Source of the DNA: Cryptomeria japonica
Lineage: Eukaryota > Streptophyta > Pinopsida > Cupressales > Cupressaceae
DNA length: 64,000 bases
NCBI RefSeq assembly: GCF_030272615.1
Contig: NC_081414.1
Span: 810,441,069 to 810,505,068 of the forward strand
Direction: 5' to 3'
Part shown: positions 1-12,239 of the stretch, in pieces
How the letters are laid out: the number at the start of each line of letters is the position of its first letter
Position numbering within the stretch: position 1 is the first letter of the stretch
Notes under the pieces: model-generated
Told to the model about the DNA's origin: nothing
Databases searched by the model: none
What the model saw: only the letters and a program-made list of their open reading frames with translations
Position numbers and translations under genes: made by a program

Positions 1-2670
1 ACAACCTTCTATCATTAGCAATCATCTTTTGCAAATTACTGAATCTCTTACCATCAAACTCATTCCGGACCTTAATCTTTGCTGACTTGTCTAAAGATTC
101 AAAATGAGTACTCACAGAGCTAATTAAGCTCTTTAGCTATCTAGATGGATAATATGAAGTGTCCATGACATATGTAGGGATTATATTTTGTAGGACATCA
201 GATACAAGATGAAGCATCTCACTATCCTCAATATTAGATTTCAAAATTTCCTCTCTAGCCTTTTCCTGAGCAAATGTTGCTAGCTTCGGTTTTTGTATAG
301 GAGATAGGGGCTAAGATAATAGGCCCTAGGGATAGTTTTGGAACATCAAAAAATTGCTTATCCTTCTCAAGAAAATATTTCACATCCTCTACAGTGTCTC
401 TTGCTTCAACCTTTTTATCATCAACATCAATTTCTTCTTTGACCTCCTTTAGACCTACATCATCAACTAGAGATTGAGCCTCCATAGATGGCTTGGAATC
501 TATAGGCTGATCTGGAGGATTATGTGTATCCTCATCCTCATTACCTTTACCTACCTCCTCTTCACCTTTATTCAAATCATCTTGTTTCCTATCTTTATCG
601 ACATCTTCCTTTTCCGAAATAGAGGGAATATGTACATTAGCTTGATCATCTTTTGGTTGCACTACCGAAGCTAATGAAACAACATCATGCTGATTCTGTT
701 CCAAAATTGGCTTCAAAATATTTTTAGTATCTTTTATTACCTCATTTATTTTCCCAATCATGAGCTTGTTTATTCTAATTTTTCTCGTGAAATACTTTTG
801 GGCTTCCTTAAGTATTCTCTTAACCTCTTCTACTACTATTACAAGACATAAATTGACTATCACATACTCCTTTAATCTATCACCTTCTACCTTTGTAGCA
901 CCCCTTCTAAATTCTAATGTGTTATATAAACTTTTAGGGATCTTTGACATGATCTCAATAGGAGCCCTATTGAAAATATTTAAATACTTTATACTAGCTT
1001 CTTCTAGAGATCTTTTCCCAGCATCATCAAACTTGTCATAAAAATTAGAAAGAGGTTTTAGATTACCTTACATTGTTAGAGATTCCTTAACCTCTTGGAC
1101 TTTCATGCTAGGCTTATCAGAATCTATATTCACTTTCTTGTTGGATTTACCTTCACTGGAGGACTTGTCCTTAGTGACTTTTTTATCTTTGGTTCCCTTG
1201 GTATTCATTTTGTTTACTTCCTCATCAAATTGTGTTTTCTCATCATATTTCACAGTAACATATACTTTAGTGCTTTCCTCTTTCTTCCTCTTTTCACCCT
1301 TACCAAATGGCTTGGTTGGTGATTTGGCAAATTTGGCTGACTTGGTGGAATTGGAGAGAGAATTGCTTATGGTCTACTTTGGCTTAGGAGAGGAGACTTC
1401 CATACCAGTTGGTTCAACTTTTACTAGCCTCCCAGACCGCTTCCTTTGAGATTTCAATACTTTCCACATATTCTTCTATGTGCTTCCTCACTTTCTTCTA
1501 TATTTTTGGCTTCTTGAATTGCTTGTGCTACTGCAATTCCTTTTCATCAAATATCCTAAATATCTCTTTTGATGGATCTATTAGCTTGCTCAATAGATAT
1601 TGAGCATACAATTCAAGTATTTGTTCATCAAAATAATACCCCATGGGCATGATCCAAATAGTTCTAGGTTCAACTACTTTCATTAGGTATTCGTCAGTGT
1701 CAACAATGAAGTATATTGTATCCTTATATTTGTCAACTATAGACTTAGCAATCCTCTTCCTATCCTACATTGCACTCTGGAAGTTCTTCAAATATCCCCA
1801 TAGACTAGCTTTTTGGGCCTTAGTATCACCAACATTATATTGCAATTCTTTGATCTGCATGATTACTAGCTTGTCATATGTCCATTGGACCTGACTTGCT
1901 TTTGGAACCTCATTCATGAAGTAAAAGAATAAAAACAAGATCAAAGTTCTATATTTGAATGAATTCTTCTTGTCCCACTTAATCTTAGCTAGGTTCTTTA
2001 TCAACTCACTCCAAATTAACTCACATAGGTCATATTTTTAATTATTTTAGATCATCTCATATGTTGCATAGATGGCGGTACCGGATACTAAATTCTGCCT
2101 ACTAGAGGTGTAAATCTTGTATCCAATCACCATAGAATAAAATATCACATCATGTTCTAGAATATCATTAATAGTCATGGCCCTTCTATCAAATTTCAAA
2201 TTTATTGCATTTATGACAATCTGGTTCTTCACATATTTTAGTGTGGGAAGGTCACCAAATGAGCACAGACCAATTATGACCCTAATGGAATTATTGGTGA
2301 TCTAGAATGACTTATCTAACCACATAAACTCATCATGTATCCTACTTAGAACATACCAAACCCATTCGGGTTTATCAAGCTGTGGGAATTCGATAAACTA
2401 TACAAAACTCTTTTCCTCCAACACTTTGAATTTTGGTTTGAGCCTAAAATTATCATCTATTAGATACTTGTTGTAAAGATTTAGCAAATGTGAACTTCCT
2501 AATTCCTCAAGATTGTAATGAGTGTAAACCCTAATATCTTTGATATACAAAACACCATATGGAATAGATGAAAATGCACTTTGTGGGTCTACTTCAGTAG
2601 ATACAAATGGATGCTTCTTAAAATTGGGTTGGGCTCTTTGAGTAATATCAACAACCAGAGGGGTATCCAT
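1..2670 (-). pseudogene. Element A ORF2, unknown retroelement protein (C-terminus off window)
   Basis: I do not recognise this protein. The start is the ATG whose complement is at 2668-2670 (MEMDTPLV). An N-terminal domain follows (2398-2670), then a stop-interrupted middle (1765-2330) and a segment near 1655-1700 with PRTIW followed by MGY. An acidic, Lys/Glu/Asp-rich low-complexity tail follows (about 255-1260). The same order is seen in element C ORF2, which shares the IPxGVxY, EELG and PRTIW...MGY signatures. Stops and frame changes occur throughout, so it is a decayed copy. The conserved N-terminal half loosely resembles plant mobile-domain or putative plant transposon proteins, but that is only an impression. 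Confidence 0.65.
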
Positions 2671-3099
2671 TTCCAAATTTTTTGTTTTGGATAGTTTTGC
2701 AAAAAATACTTTCTTACTTTGATTACGGTTTCACACACAAAATATTCTTCACACTTCAATCTCTCGAACAATCTTCTTATAGAGAACTCTCCTCCTCTTC
2801 TCTCGAATGTAAAGTGACAAATGAAGGTGTAAAGTTTCTTTTTATTGCTTGCATATCTAACTTTTAGGGTGCATTAAATTCATTTTTCCCTAAACCTTAT
2901 GGATACTCAGCTTTCATAGAGTGCTCCATAGATTTCTTTTGTGGATCTTCATTGTATATAAAATTCTTTCGAAGAGCACATCAAATCATTTGCGGTACCC
3001 TAACATAGCATCTGCCAATCTGCTAGATTCAGGTATCATTTACTATAAGGGCATACATAGGATTTTAATGAAGACTCCCCATAGGGTAAAGGCCTTAAA

Positions 3100-4292
3100 T
3101 CAATTCTCAAAGGAATTTCCAGCACTAGATTCAAGTGCGGATCCACTCCCTGCATCATTATCACTCTTCTTCACCCATGTCTTCTTCATTTGAGTTATGA
3201 TCTCCTCCACTTTTTCTTTTCCTTTTTCATTCACCTGCACATTCTTATTCTTGTCTATCAAACCAATCCTATTCATATTCTTGCTTTTGCAGAATTTTGC
3301 AATGTGATTAGATTTGTTGCAATTGTAGCAAATGACATTCCCTTGTATAGGCCTAAAATTCCATTGATTTCTTCTTAATCTGCACTAGTTAGTAGTGCAT
3401 CCAAACCTACCACATGCATAACATCTAATATTCTTTTTATTGAAAGAGTTATTTATCATTATTTTGCATTCATTTCACTTATGTCCATACTTATTGCATT
3501 TGAAACATTGATCGGAGAAAGATGGAACATTATGATCCATCCTATTTTCACACTGAATTGCTTTATGACCAAATTTATTGCAATCTAAACAATGGCCATT
3601 GAAATTTTGAGCATTAGGTTGTCTTATCGAAGACCTTTTAGTTTTTTTCTTCTGGTTTGTTGTCTTAGGATTGCTTTGACCAGATCTGAAGATTTCACCT
3701 TTCTCAAATCCAAGACCTCACTTATCATCTCCACTCTTCTAGTTTCCAAGAATTTCATCAAGTTTAGTTGAGTTGATCTTGTATTTCTCCTTTTACTCAT
3801 TTGCAGTAACAATTTCATCCCTAAGAATGATAATCTACCTTTCAAGCTCTTCCTCAATATTTTTGGATTGTTGTAGTTCAAGCTTCATTTGATCATTCTC
3901 ATAATTAAGTCTATAGCATTCATCAGATATATCTTTTAAGGAACGAGCAAGATTATCCTCATTCTTCTTTCTTTCTTCAATCTCCTTTGTCAACCTCATC
4001 ACAATATATTCCATCTCATGCTTCAATACTGCATTTTCTTTTGCAAGTTTCAAATATTTTTCTAATTTTTCCTTCAGATGACCATCTTCCTTTCATTTTC
4101 TTTCCTTCTCTTCCAACATGTCACAAAGTTCCTTTCTCTTCTCTCTAGAGTTGTTCAATTGCTCTTTCAATTATTGAATAAAATGCTTAGCGTCCAACTA
4201 AGACTTCCTTGCAATTCCTAGACTTCAACTTTGGATTGATCAAGATCATCCAGTGCAACTAGAAGTTGATGTTCAAGACTATCAAAATCCAT
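3100..4292 (-). pseudogene. Element A ORF1, coiled-coil plus four CCHC knuckles (gag-like)
   Basis: The probable start is the ATG complementary to 4290-4292, about 70 bases inside the LTR, as in element C. The first two thirds (about 3624-4230) are Lys/Glu-rich with heptad-like spacing, a likely coiled coil. Four CCHC-type knuckles follow at about 3551-3592, 3471-3513, 3390-3425 and 3291-3338. The third has GC and the fourth NH in place of the GH pair, and stops interrupt two of them. A nucleic-acid-binding, gag-like role is likely, but no standard Copia or Gypsy gag domain is visible. Several stops and frameshifts break it. Confidence 0.7.
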
Positions 4293-4345
4293 TGAAACAA
4301 CTTCCTGGATCATCCTCAAGTTGTTATACTTCTTTCAAGGAACTA

Positions 4346-4358
4346 GGATCTAATACCA
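4346..4358 (-). promoter_or_regulatory. Primer binding site of element A
   Basis: The minus strand reads TGGTATTAGATCC two bases inside the LTR. This is a slightly mutated version of the TGGTATCAGAGC site that pairs with the 3' end of initiator Met-tRNA in plant Copia elements. Confidence 0.75.
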
Positions 4359-4360
4359 AT

Positions 4361-5190
4361 TATTGGAGTCAAGGAACATTGAGAGGGGGGGGGGTGAATC
4401 ATTGTTTTGCAATCTTTAATTCTATAGAATTTTACTTTGAACTAATTAATGAATATGATTAAAAGAAAGATACAAAAAAATAAACCAAATAGCCACAACA
4501 CCATAGCACCAAGGTTTTTATACATGGAAACCCAGTTAAGGGAAAAACCACAGTGGGGATGAACCCACAATATAGATATACTCTACAAAAGTATATAAAT
4601 ATTACAATAGAGAATGCACATGCATTCAAGCACACTTCCTAGAGCTCACTACTCAAAAGATTAGGTTCACATCCTTTAGAACAATTATGAAAGATCACTG
4701 AAGCTTTTAAACTAAGTGATAGCATCTAGTCTCTTTCACCTTTTTTAAGTTTGTCTTTATGACACCTCACTTGGGTTTCCTCTCTTCTTCACCACTAGTC
4801 TCTTGGCATCCAAGTTCTCTCTTTAACATGAAAAAGAAAAACACAAAACTCCAAAACTTATTCACTTGCCTAGGTCTTTGGGATTTGAGACCAATTAATG
4901 TAGTACGACGAGGGATCACTTCCACTTGCACCTTAACTTGACAAGGTCTACTCAAGATTTTATATCATGAAATGGATCCAACTCTCCAACCACTTCAAAA
5001 AACTCATGGAACACTATAGAATATGTGTAAATGAAATGAATAAACTGATTTGGGCTTCCAAGAATTCAAGTTGTACAATTATCACATTCTTATCGCTCCA
5101 ATAGACCTATAGGCTTGTAGTATTCCCAAACTACAAATCAGGGCATAACTTTCAGTCCAAGTGTGATCTTTAGAAAAAAAAACTTATTTT
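4361..5190 (-). repeat. Element A 5' LTR (interrupted at its outer end)
   Basis: The inner LTR end is at 4361, where TATTGG is probably a mutated TGTTGG. The LTR carries the G-tract before the end (4385-4394), the conserved hairpin module (4524-4556) and a CCTAGAGCTCACTACTC block at about 4638 that is also present in the LTRs of B. The outer end is not certain. Element B was inserted at 5190/11858, and a plausible LTR end lies at 11970 (TACAACA), giving about 943 bp in total. Confidence 0.6.
5186..5190. repeat. Target-site duplication of element B, left copy (ATTTT)
   Basis: ATTTT directly precedes the left LTR of B and is repeated at 11853-11857 directly after the right LTR. Confidence 0.9.
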
Positions 5191-6237
5191 TGTTAGGTCT
5201 CGGAGACAACTGAGAGGGGGAGTGAATCAGTTGTCTAATAAAAATAAAACAAAAACCAGTTAACCAACTTAATGCTTAATACTGATAAACCAGTTAAGTA
5301 TGCCGGTAGACAGTGTTAACAGTAAATTGCTATATCGGTAAGGATTAATGCATGAAACATAAATATAAAGTCATCCACAACACATAACACCAATATTTGT
5401 ACGTGGAAACCCTGTAAGGGGAAAAAACACGGTGGGAAACCTTACCCACAATTAGATGATACTACTGCAGATAGTAAGTGTACATAAATGGGGTCTGCAC
5501 ATGAAGAAAGGCCAACAACCTAGAGCTCACTACTCAATCACAAAATGGGAGTCACACTGACTACAGTTGGATGGTTAAATCCAATTAGAATGTACCACAC
5601 AAAATAGCATCTTCATATGCTGGATTCAGTACCAGTGTAATGTTGATATGCTTCTACAAAAACCTACCTTCACCTTCAAATGATGTCTTCATGTATACCT
5701 CTGCTTAATCTCACATATACCTTCACACAATTATTTTTCACATTCCACATTTGATTTTACAAATAAGATCTTCCATTTATACCATAACCTAAGACCAATT
5801 TTAGTAGGTCAGCTCGACAAGATATTACAATAAAAAAAATTTACATACAATGCAATAATCAATTAAACATGTCAGCTTAATGCATTTACAATAATAATAA
5901 ATCATCTCCATAGTGTTCCATGTGGATCTGGAAAAGATAAACCTGTCGGTGTAACCCTAGATAACCCTGGACCTATTTGTCGATAAAAGAAAATATGCAA
6001 ATATGAATATAGCAATGATCAATTCTTCAAAATAAAGTGTCCACATGATGTCTTCAACATTACCAAGTGTCTTCCATATCATTCCAGGTACTAGTGAACA
6101 TTATATCCTGCCGGTGAATCATATACCAGTAACTGTGCAATAGTTACTTGCTTGCCGGTGAATGTTGCTGGATCTCCAAAGTGCTAGTTTTTAGTAGGTG
6201 TTGATATCAATGACAAAACCATACCAAAATACCAACA
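5191..6237 (-). repeat. Element B 3' LTR
   Basis: Near-identical in content to 10802-11852. It runs from TGTTAGGTC to ACCAACA in plus orientation and contains the conserved hairpin module at about 5402-5436 and a TATA-like box in minus orientation near 5775-5783. Confidence 0.95.
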
Positions 6238-6253
6238 ATCTCCCCCTTTGGCA
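6238..6253 (-). promoter_or_regulatory. Polypurine tract of element B
   Basis: The minus strand reads GCCAAAGGGGGAGAT immediately before the 3' LTR, the usual plus-strand primer for reverse transcription. The bases from 6232 to 6263 are identical, in reverse complement, to 18121-18152 of element C. Confidence 0.85.
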
Positions 6254-6597
6254 TTGATGGCAACACAAGATGGAAAAACCATCAAAGTGCCAAAACAGAA
6301 ATGTCAAATACCAAATACCAACAATCTCCTAAACAACAATCTCTCCCCTTGGGAACAACATGTGTTTATCCAAAGATTTATTTTCAATACCAATCTCTCC
6401 TACAAAGATAATGTTTTTTTCCATAGATATCTCTCCCCCTTTGACATCAAATGCCAAAGTTACAAAAATCAAGTTCATACAAAATAACAATCAATTCGAT
6501 ATACCAACTACTCCCCCTGAGAAGTAGCTTCCTCATCAAAGATTGGAGTAAAAGATTTGTCTTTCAATTCTGCTAGTTGATGATAATCATCAACTGT

Positions 6598-8200
6598 CTA
6601 AGTCTCTACCGGTGGTGGTATGACTCCAAGCTGATCTCTAAGATATTCAAAGGTCTCCTTAGGCAAAGGTTTTGTGAAAATATTTGCAAGTTGTTCTTTA
6701 GTATTCACATAAACCAGTTTTATCTCTTTTTCTTCAAATTTTTCCCTTAGAAAATTTAGTTTGATAGAAACATGTTTTGTTTTAGAATGTAATACTGGAT
6801 TCTTAGATATATCAATTGCTGCAGTGTTATCACAATATATAGTAATGGGTTCTTTGCATTTTAGCTTTATGTCTTTCAACATTTGCTTAAGCCATAGTAC
6901 CTGTGTACAGTTAGTTGCTACTGCAACATATTCTGATTTTGCTATTGATAAAGATGTACAACTATGTTTCTTACTTAACCAAGAAACTAATCTCTTTCCA
7001 AGAATGCTCCTCCAGTGGTGCTTTTTCTATCATCCACATCTCCTGCCCAATTTGCATCTGTGTATGCACATAGGTCAAAGTTTTCATCTCTAGGATACCA
7101 TAATCAAAGATTTGTTGTGCCTTGTAAGTACCAAAAAATCCTTTTTACTATTGATTCATGATTTTCCTTAGGATTACTCTAAAATCTAGAAACAATACAT
7201 ACTGCATTCATAATATCAGGCCTCGTTTGTGTCAAATACAGTAAACCTCCTATCATAGATTTGTATCTAGTTGGATTAACAAGTGTAGATTCATCCCTTT
7301 GAAATAATTTGTCATTTGCAGTCATGGGTGTGCTTACCGGTTTAGAGTTCTCCATCCCAAATTTCTTTAGTAATTCTTTCAAGTACTTGGATTCACTAAA
7401 AAATATACCTTTATCAGTCTATGAAATCTGCAATCCTAAAAAGAATTTTATTTCTCCAATCATAGACATTTCAAATTCTTGCTGCATCTTAATAGAAAAT
7501 TCCTTACATAATCCATCTTTTCCTCCAAAGATTATATCATCAACAAATACTTCAATAATCAAGATGTCATCATTAGTTATTTTGTAATATAAATTGCTAT
7601 CTGCATTTCCTTTAGTAAAACCAATCTTTAAAAGATACTTATCCAACCTTGCATACCAAGCTCTTGGGGCTTGTTTTAATCCATACAAAGCTTTTCTTAA
7701 CCTGCAAACCATATCATTGTCATTTGTCAAGGAAAATCCATCAGGTTGTTCAATATATACTTCCTCTTCAAGATCTCCATTCAAAAATGCACATTTAATA
7801 TCCATTTGATAAACTTTGTAGTCCTTGTGAGCTGCAAAAGCCAAGAATAATCTGACTGCCTCAATTCTAGCTACCGGTGCAAAGGTTTCATTGTAATCAA
7901 TTCCTTCTTTCTGAGAATATCCCTTACACACTAGTCTTGCTTTATTTCTAACAACCCTAACATCTTTATTAAGTTTGTTTCTAAATACCCATTTGGTTCC
8001 AATTACATTTTTATCTTTAGGTCGGGGAACTAATGTCCAAGTATTATTTTTCTCAATTTGTCCTAATTCTTCTTCCATGGCTTTTATCCAAAATTTATCT
8101 TCACATGCCTCATTGATAGATGATGGTTCAATTTGAGAAATAAGACATACCTCTTCATTTGCCAATTTTCCTCTTGTCATAACTCATTTAAACTTATTTC
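6598..8200 (-). pseudogene. Element B pol: reverse transcriptase and RNase H
   Basis: The reverse transcriptase (7419-8180) shows GTKWVFRNK, the [11 protein letters not shown] block, the catalytic Asp segment [10 protein letters not shown], the [14 protein letters not shown] block and the FVDDIIFGG active-site box. In-frame stops follow near 7418 and 7178. RNase H continues through a STTGGAF segment, where a single-base deletion at about 6996 shifts the frame, and ends with CDNTAAI and NIFTKPLP (stop at 6598-6600). In an intact element this copies the retrotransposon RNA in virus-like particles. It cannot give a complete enzyme here. Confidence 0.93.
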
Positions 8201-9326
8201 CAATTATCTGATCTTCAGAATGATTCAATCTTACATACCGGGGTGTCTTAGTTTACTGTTGTTCTTCAATTACTGTGGAATCCTCTGATGATACCAGGGT
8301 AACTAGATCCTCATTCTATACCAGTGGATTTAGTGTAGGTTCATTTGTCACAATTGTTGTTGCCGGTTCCGAGTCTATATACCTTGAAGTTCCTCTGAAT
8401 TGTTCATCAATCTTTACATTTTTACTCTCAACAATTTTCTGCAATCTTTTATTAAAACATCTATTTGCCTTGCTCTTAGATGAATAACCAAGAAACATTC
8501 CTTCATCACTTCTAGGATCAAATTTTCCAATATACTCACCTCTTCTAATATAACATTTACTTCCAAAAATTATGAAATACTTAAGAGTAGGAGTATTACC
8601 AAACCATAGTTCACGAGGGGTCTTACTGGTTTCACCTTTGGTGTGAACTTTGTTGAAAGTATAGACAATAGTGCTAACTACCTCTCTCCAATATACATGT
8701 GGTAGATTTGCTTCAGATAACATACTTCTTACTACATCCAAGATAGTTCTATTTTTCCTTTCAACAACTCCATTCTGCTGTGGTGTCTGAGGTGCTGATA
8801 ACTGTCTTCTAATTCCATTCACTTCACAGAATGTATTAAAGTCCTTAGATGTGAATTCTCCTCCTTGATCTGATCTTAAACATTTGATTTTCTTACTGGT
8901 TTCATTCTCCACCATTTCTTTGAATAATTTGAACTTTCCAAGTGCTTCTGATTTTTCTCTGAGAAAAGTAACCCAACACATTCTAGAATAATCGTCAATA
9001 ATTAGCATGAAATATCTATCACCTTGTAAGCTTTTAGTTCTAGCTGGACCACATAAATTAGTGTGAATTAAATCCAGAGCATTATTGGATTTTTCTGGAA
9101 TACTTTTGAAACTAGCTCTAACTTGTTTTCCAAATTGACATTCCTTACAGATTGTATTCAGAGGTTTCACAATTTTAGGTAGATCTCTAACTACCTTAGA
9201 AGTACTAATTTTTACCATGCAATCAAAGTTTACATGACATAGTCTCTTATGCCATAACCAACTTTCATCTATATGTGCAATTAAGCATGCCTTTTCACTG
9301 TTATTCAAATGAAAGATATTACCTCT
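8201..9326 (-). pseudogene. Element B pol: integrase
   Basis: The main open stretch is 8316-9308. It has the HHCC-type zinc region (LWHKRLCH and later CKECQFGK), the LIHTNLCGP block, RSDQGGEF, and the TPQQNGVVERKN block, plus a chromodomain-free C-terminal part ending in GYSSKSKA. In Copia integrases the first catalytic Asp lies in the HTD..GP block. Here it is Asn, a G-to-A change, so the DDE triad is broken even apart from the upstream stop at 9327-9329. Confidence 0.93.
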
Positions 9327-9329
9327 AGT

Positions 9330-10745
9330 CTAATTATCGGTTGCAATTTCCAAACCAATTCTACTCATGATTTTGCATTTTCCATTTTTAAATTGTAACT
9401 GAAATCCTTTCTCAACTAATTGACCAACACTTGAAAGATTATGCTTTAATCCTTCAACATAGTAGACATTGTCAGTTTTATGCTTACCATCAAGAGATAT
9501 CGAACCCTTACCTTTGATTGAATAGGCTTTGTCATCTCCAAATCCTACTAAACCTCTATTGTGTTCTTCAAAGTTTAAGAATTTACCTTTGTCTCCTATC
9601 ATGTGATGTGAGCATCCTGAGTCAATGATCCATTCATCCTTTGCTTCAACTTTAGCTGCTAGGGCTTGTTCTACCAGTTGAGCAGTAGGTGCTGGTTGAT
9701 CCTCTGTTATAGCAACAAAAACCCATCCATTATCTGTTGGATCCTCATCAGAATCATTAGTCATACCTTCATCAGCAATGTAATGGGATTTGTCTTTGTT
9801 CTTAAATCTGTATCTCTGATATTCATGATTAGGCTTGTATGTTCTTCTAGCTTCTTCTCTTAGTCTAGCATGTCTATCAAGGCATCTCGAAGCCATATGA
9901 CCAATCTTATTGTAGTTAAAATATTTAAAGGGTGCTTTACCTTCATACTTACTTCCAACTGGACCTTTTGGCATTTTTCTTGCAAATAGTGCTTCAAGTT
10001 CTTCAAGCTCTTCATTCTCCTTCCTGGTTTCTTCAAGTTCTCTTGCGTAAAAGGCTTTCCAGTCTGATTTGTCAAATGATGGAGTAGATGATGTTGATGC
10101 TTTAAAGGCCAAATCAGTTTTTATAGTAGCAACATGACCAAATTCCTCAATTTCAAAGCCTGAAAGTTTTCCAATCAATGTATCCCTAGTTACTGATGTA
10201 TTTGGCATTGTTCTCAACTCATTTATAGCAGTAACCTTCATTTTATATGGCGGTGGTAATCCTCTTAAGATTTTTGAAATAATTTCATCCTCACTCAAGG
10301 TTCCTCCACAACATTTAATACCCAAAATAATTTCATTTACTCTTTCCATAAAAGCAGAAATTCTTTCATCTTCTTCCATTTTCAGATGTTCATACCTAAC
10401 TCAGAAGCTTTCAAGTTTTGCAATCTTGACTATGGAATCTCCTTCAGTTAGTGTTTCCAAATGATCCCAAATAGCTTTAGTAGTAGACCTATCTGATAAT
10501 CCCATGATTTGTTGATATGATAATGCACTCAAAAGTACTTCTCTTGCTTTGCAATCATTCTCTTCATCTTTAGCTAAGGTAGTTGGAGTAGTCTAACCAG
10601 CTACAACAGTAGTATAACCATTCTTTGTAACTTCCTAGATGTCTTTACTGATGCAATTCAGATGTGTCTCCATCTTGATCTTCCATATCCCATAGTTGGT
10701 TCCATCAAGTTTAGGATTGTCCTTCCTGAAATAATTAGTAGACAT
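9330..10745 (-). pseudogene. Element B gag and protease
   Basis: The start at 10745 (ATG complementary to 10743-10745) gives MSTNYFRKDNPKLDGTNYG, typical of Copia gag. The UBN2-type gag core lies around 10150-10600, followed by a zinc knuckle at about 9880-9930 whose first two Cys codons have become Tyr. A retropepsin with WIIDSGCSHHM lies near 9600-9640. The stop at about 10620 and another at 9327-9329 break the frame; all segments stay in the same frame down to the RNase H deletion. Confidence 0.92.
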
Positions 10746-10786
10746 TGGATCTCCTCAAGTTGTTAAACTTATGCAAAAGAGGACTA

Positions 10787-10800
10787 GGCTCTGATACGAA
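10787..10800 (-). promoter_or_regulatory. Primer binding site of element B
   Basis: The minus strand reads TTCGTATCAGAGCC two bases from the LTR. It differs from the Met-tRNA consensus TGGTATCAGAGC near its start. Confidence 0.8.
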
Positions 10801-10801
10801 T

Positions 10802-11852
10802 TGTTAGGTCCCAGAGACAACTAAGAGGGGAGGGGGGTGAATCAGTTGTCTAATAAATTTAAACCAAAAACTAGTTAACCAACTTAATGCTTAATACCGG
10901 TAAACCAGTTAAGTATGTCCGTAGACAGTGTTAATAGTAAATTGCTATACCGGTAAGGATTAATGCATGAAACATAAACACAAAGTTATCCAGAACACAT
11001 AACACCAATATTTGTACGTGGAAACCCTGTAAGGGGAAAAACCACAGTGGGAAACCTTACCCACAATCAGATGATACTACTGCAGATAGTAAGTGTACAT
11101 AAATGGGGTTTGCACATGCAGAAAGACCAATAGCCTAGAGCTCACTGCTCAATCACAAAATGGAAGTCACACTGACTACAGTTGGATGGTTAAATCCAAT
11201 AAGAATATACTGCACAAAATAGCATCTTCATATGCTGGATTCAATACCGATGTAATGTTGATATGCTTCTACAAAAACCTAGCTTCACCTTCAAATGATG
11301 TCTTCATGTATACCTCTTCTTAATCTCGCATATACCTTGACACAATTCTTTTTCGCATTCCACATTTAATTTTACAAATAAGATCTCCCATTTATACCAT
11401 AACCTAAGACCAATTTTAGTAGGTCGGCTCTACAAGATATTACAATAAAAAAAATTTACATAAAATGCAATAACCGATTAAACATGTTGGCTTAATGCAT
11501 TTACAATAATAATAAATCATCTCCATAGCGCGCCATGCTGATTTGGAAAAGATAAACCCGCCGGTGTAACCCTAGATAACCCTGGACCTATTTGTTGGTA
11601 AAAGCAAATATGCAAATATGAATATAGCAATGATCAATTCTTCAAAACAAAGTGTCCACACGATGTCCTCGACATTACCAAGTGTCTTCCATATCATTCC
11701 AAGTACCGGTGAACATTATATCCTGCCGATGAACCATATACCAGTAACTATGCAATAGTTACTTGCTTGCCGGTGAATGTTGCTGGATCTCCAAAGTGCT
11801 AGTTTTCAGTAGGTGTTGACATCAATGACAAAACCATACCAAAATACCAACA
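10802..11852 (-). repeat. Element B 5' LTR
   Basis: 1051 bp, matching 5191-6237. It has TG...CA ends, a G-tract near its 3' end in the element's sense and the conserved hairpin module at 11016-11051. Confidence 0.95.
11391..11396 (-). promoter_or_regulatory. TATA-like box in element B 5' LTR
   Basis: The minus strand reads GGTATAAATGGG within the LTR at the place expected for the U3 promoter. Function is inferred from position only. Confidence 0.45.
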
Positions 11853-11857
11853 ATTTT
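11853..11857. repeat. Target-site duplication of element B, right copy (ATTTT)
   Basis: Matches 5186-5190. Confidence 0.9.
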
Positions 11858-12002
11858 GAGTACTCTTTTAGGAATTATTTAACATATGTCAAAATGACCA
11901 TAGGTTATTTTGAAACATGGGGATCAAATATTGACTGGTAATTTTGATCCTAGGCCTAATTGGTACAACAAATTGAGTTTTTTGGTCACATCTTTTGACA
12001 TA
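11858..12002. other. Remnant of pre-insertion DNA between B and D
   Basis: This stretch was contiguous with the sequence left of 5186 before B inserted, and with the sequence right of 38884 before D inserted. It may hold the outer end of the LTR of A, with a TG/CA-type edge TACAACA at 11970. No coding signal is seen. Confidence 0.5.
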
Positions 12003-12007
12003 GACCT
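12003..12007. repeat. Target-site duplication of element D, left copy (GACCT)
   Basis: GACCT precedes the 5' LTR of D and recurs at 38880-38884 after the end of its 3' LTR. The same pentamer also follows the duplicated LTR end at 44853-44857. Confidence 0.9.
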
Positions 12008-12239
12008 TGTTGAATTGCATGAAGATTGCATTGTTGAAGTATAATGTTGTCATTGATGTCAATAGTAACCGGTAATGGAGTTGTATTACTACCGATAGTG
12101 ATGCAATTTTGCAACTGGTAGTGAAGCAGTGTTTGAAACTGGTATTAGTATTTGAAGCAGAGTGGTCAACCAGTAATCCTAACCTGCTGATATGCTAAAC
12201 CCTAACTGATGGAGCTTGGTGAATTGGTTATGATGATCT
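12008..12239 (+). repeat. Element D 5' LTR, outer segment
   Basis: It starts TGTTGAATTGC and matches 24651-24882 closely. It is interrupted at 12239 by element C. Confidence 0.92.
12235..12239. repeat. Target-site duplication of element C, left copy (GATCT)
   Basis: Repeated at 18934-18938. The undisturbed LTR at 24870-24890 shows a single copy of this site. Confidence 0.92.

Larger units (their letters stand above)
1..5190 (-). mobile_element. Non-autonomous LTR retrotransposon A (5' part)
   Basis: Reading leftwards on the minus strand there is an LTR (from 4361), a primer binding site, a coiled-coil/zinc-knuckle reading frame and a second long reading frame of unknown function that leaves the window at base 1. 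No protease, integrase or reverse transcriptase is seen. The order and both proteins match element C at 12240-18933, so A and C are two subfamilies of one non-autonomous group. The 3' LTR lies outside the window. The right edge is disturbed by Copia element B inserted at 5191, and the LTR may resume at 11858. Confidence 0.75.
5191..11852 (-). mobile_element. Complete Ty1/Copia retrotransposon B
   Basis: Two LTRs of 1047 and 1051 bp start TGTTAGG and end ACCAACA on the plus strand. They enclose gag, protease, integrase, reverse transcriptase and RNase H in Copia order on the minus strand. A primer site lies inside the right LTR and a polypurine tract inside the left LTR, with a 5-bp TSD (ATTTT). 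The coding region is one long frame from 10745 to about 6996 broken mainly by stops, then a 1-base deletion in RNase H. The element is inactive but structurally whole. Confidence 0.95.

Noticed and set aside
4385-4394. G-run as a G-quadruplex or special signal
   Set aside because: It is the C-tract found near the end of most LTRs here (also 12964-12972, 18900-18907, 28818-28827, 41287-41298, 48224-48234), seen on the other strand.
6248-6487. Plus-strand open stretch beside the 3' LTR of B
   Set aside because: It overlaps the polypurine tract and 3' untranslated region of a minus-strand element and has no homology.
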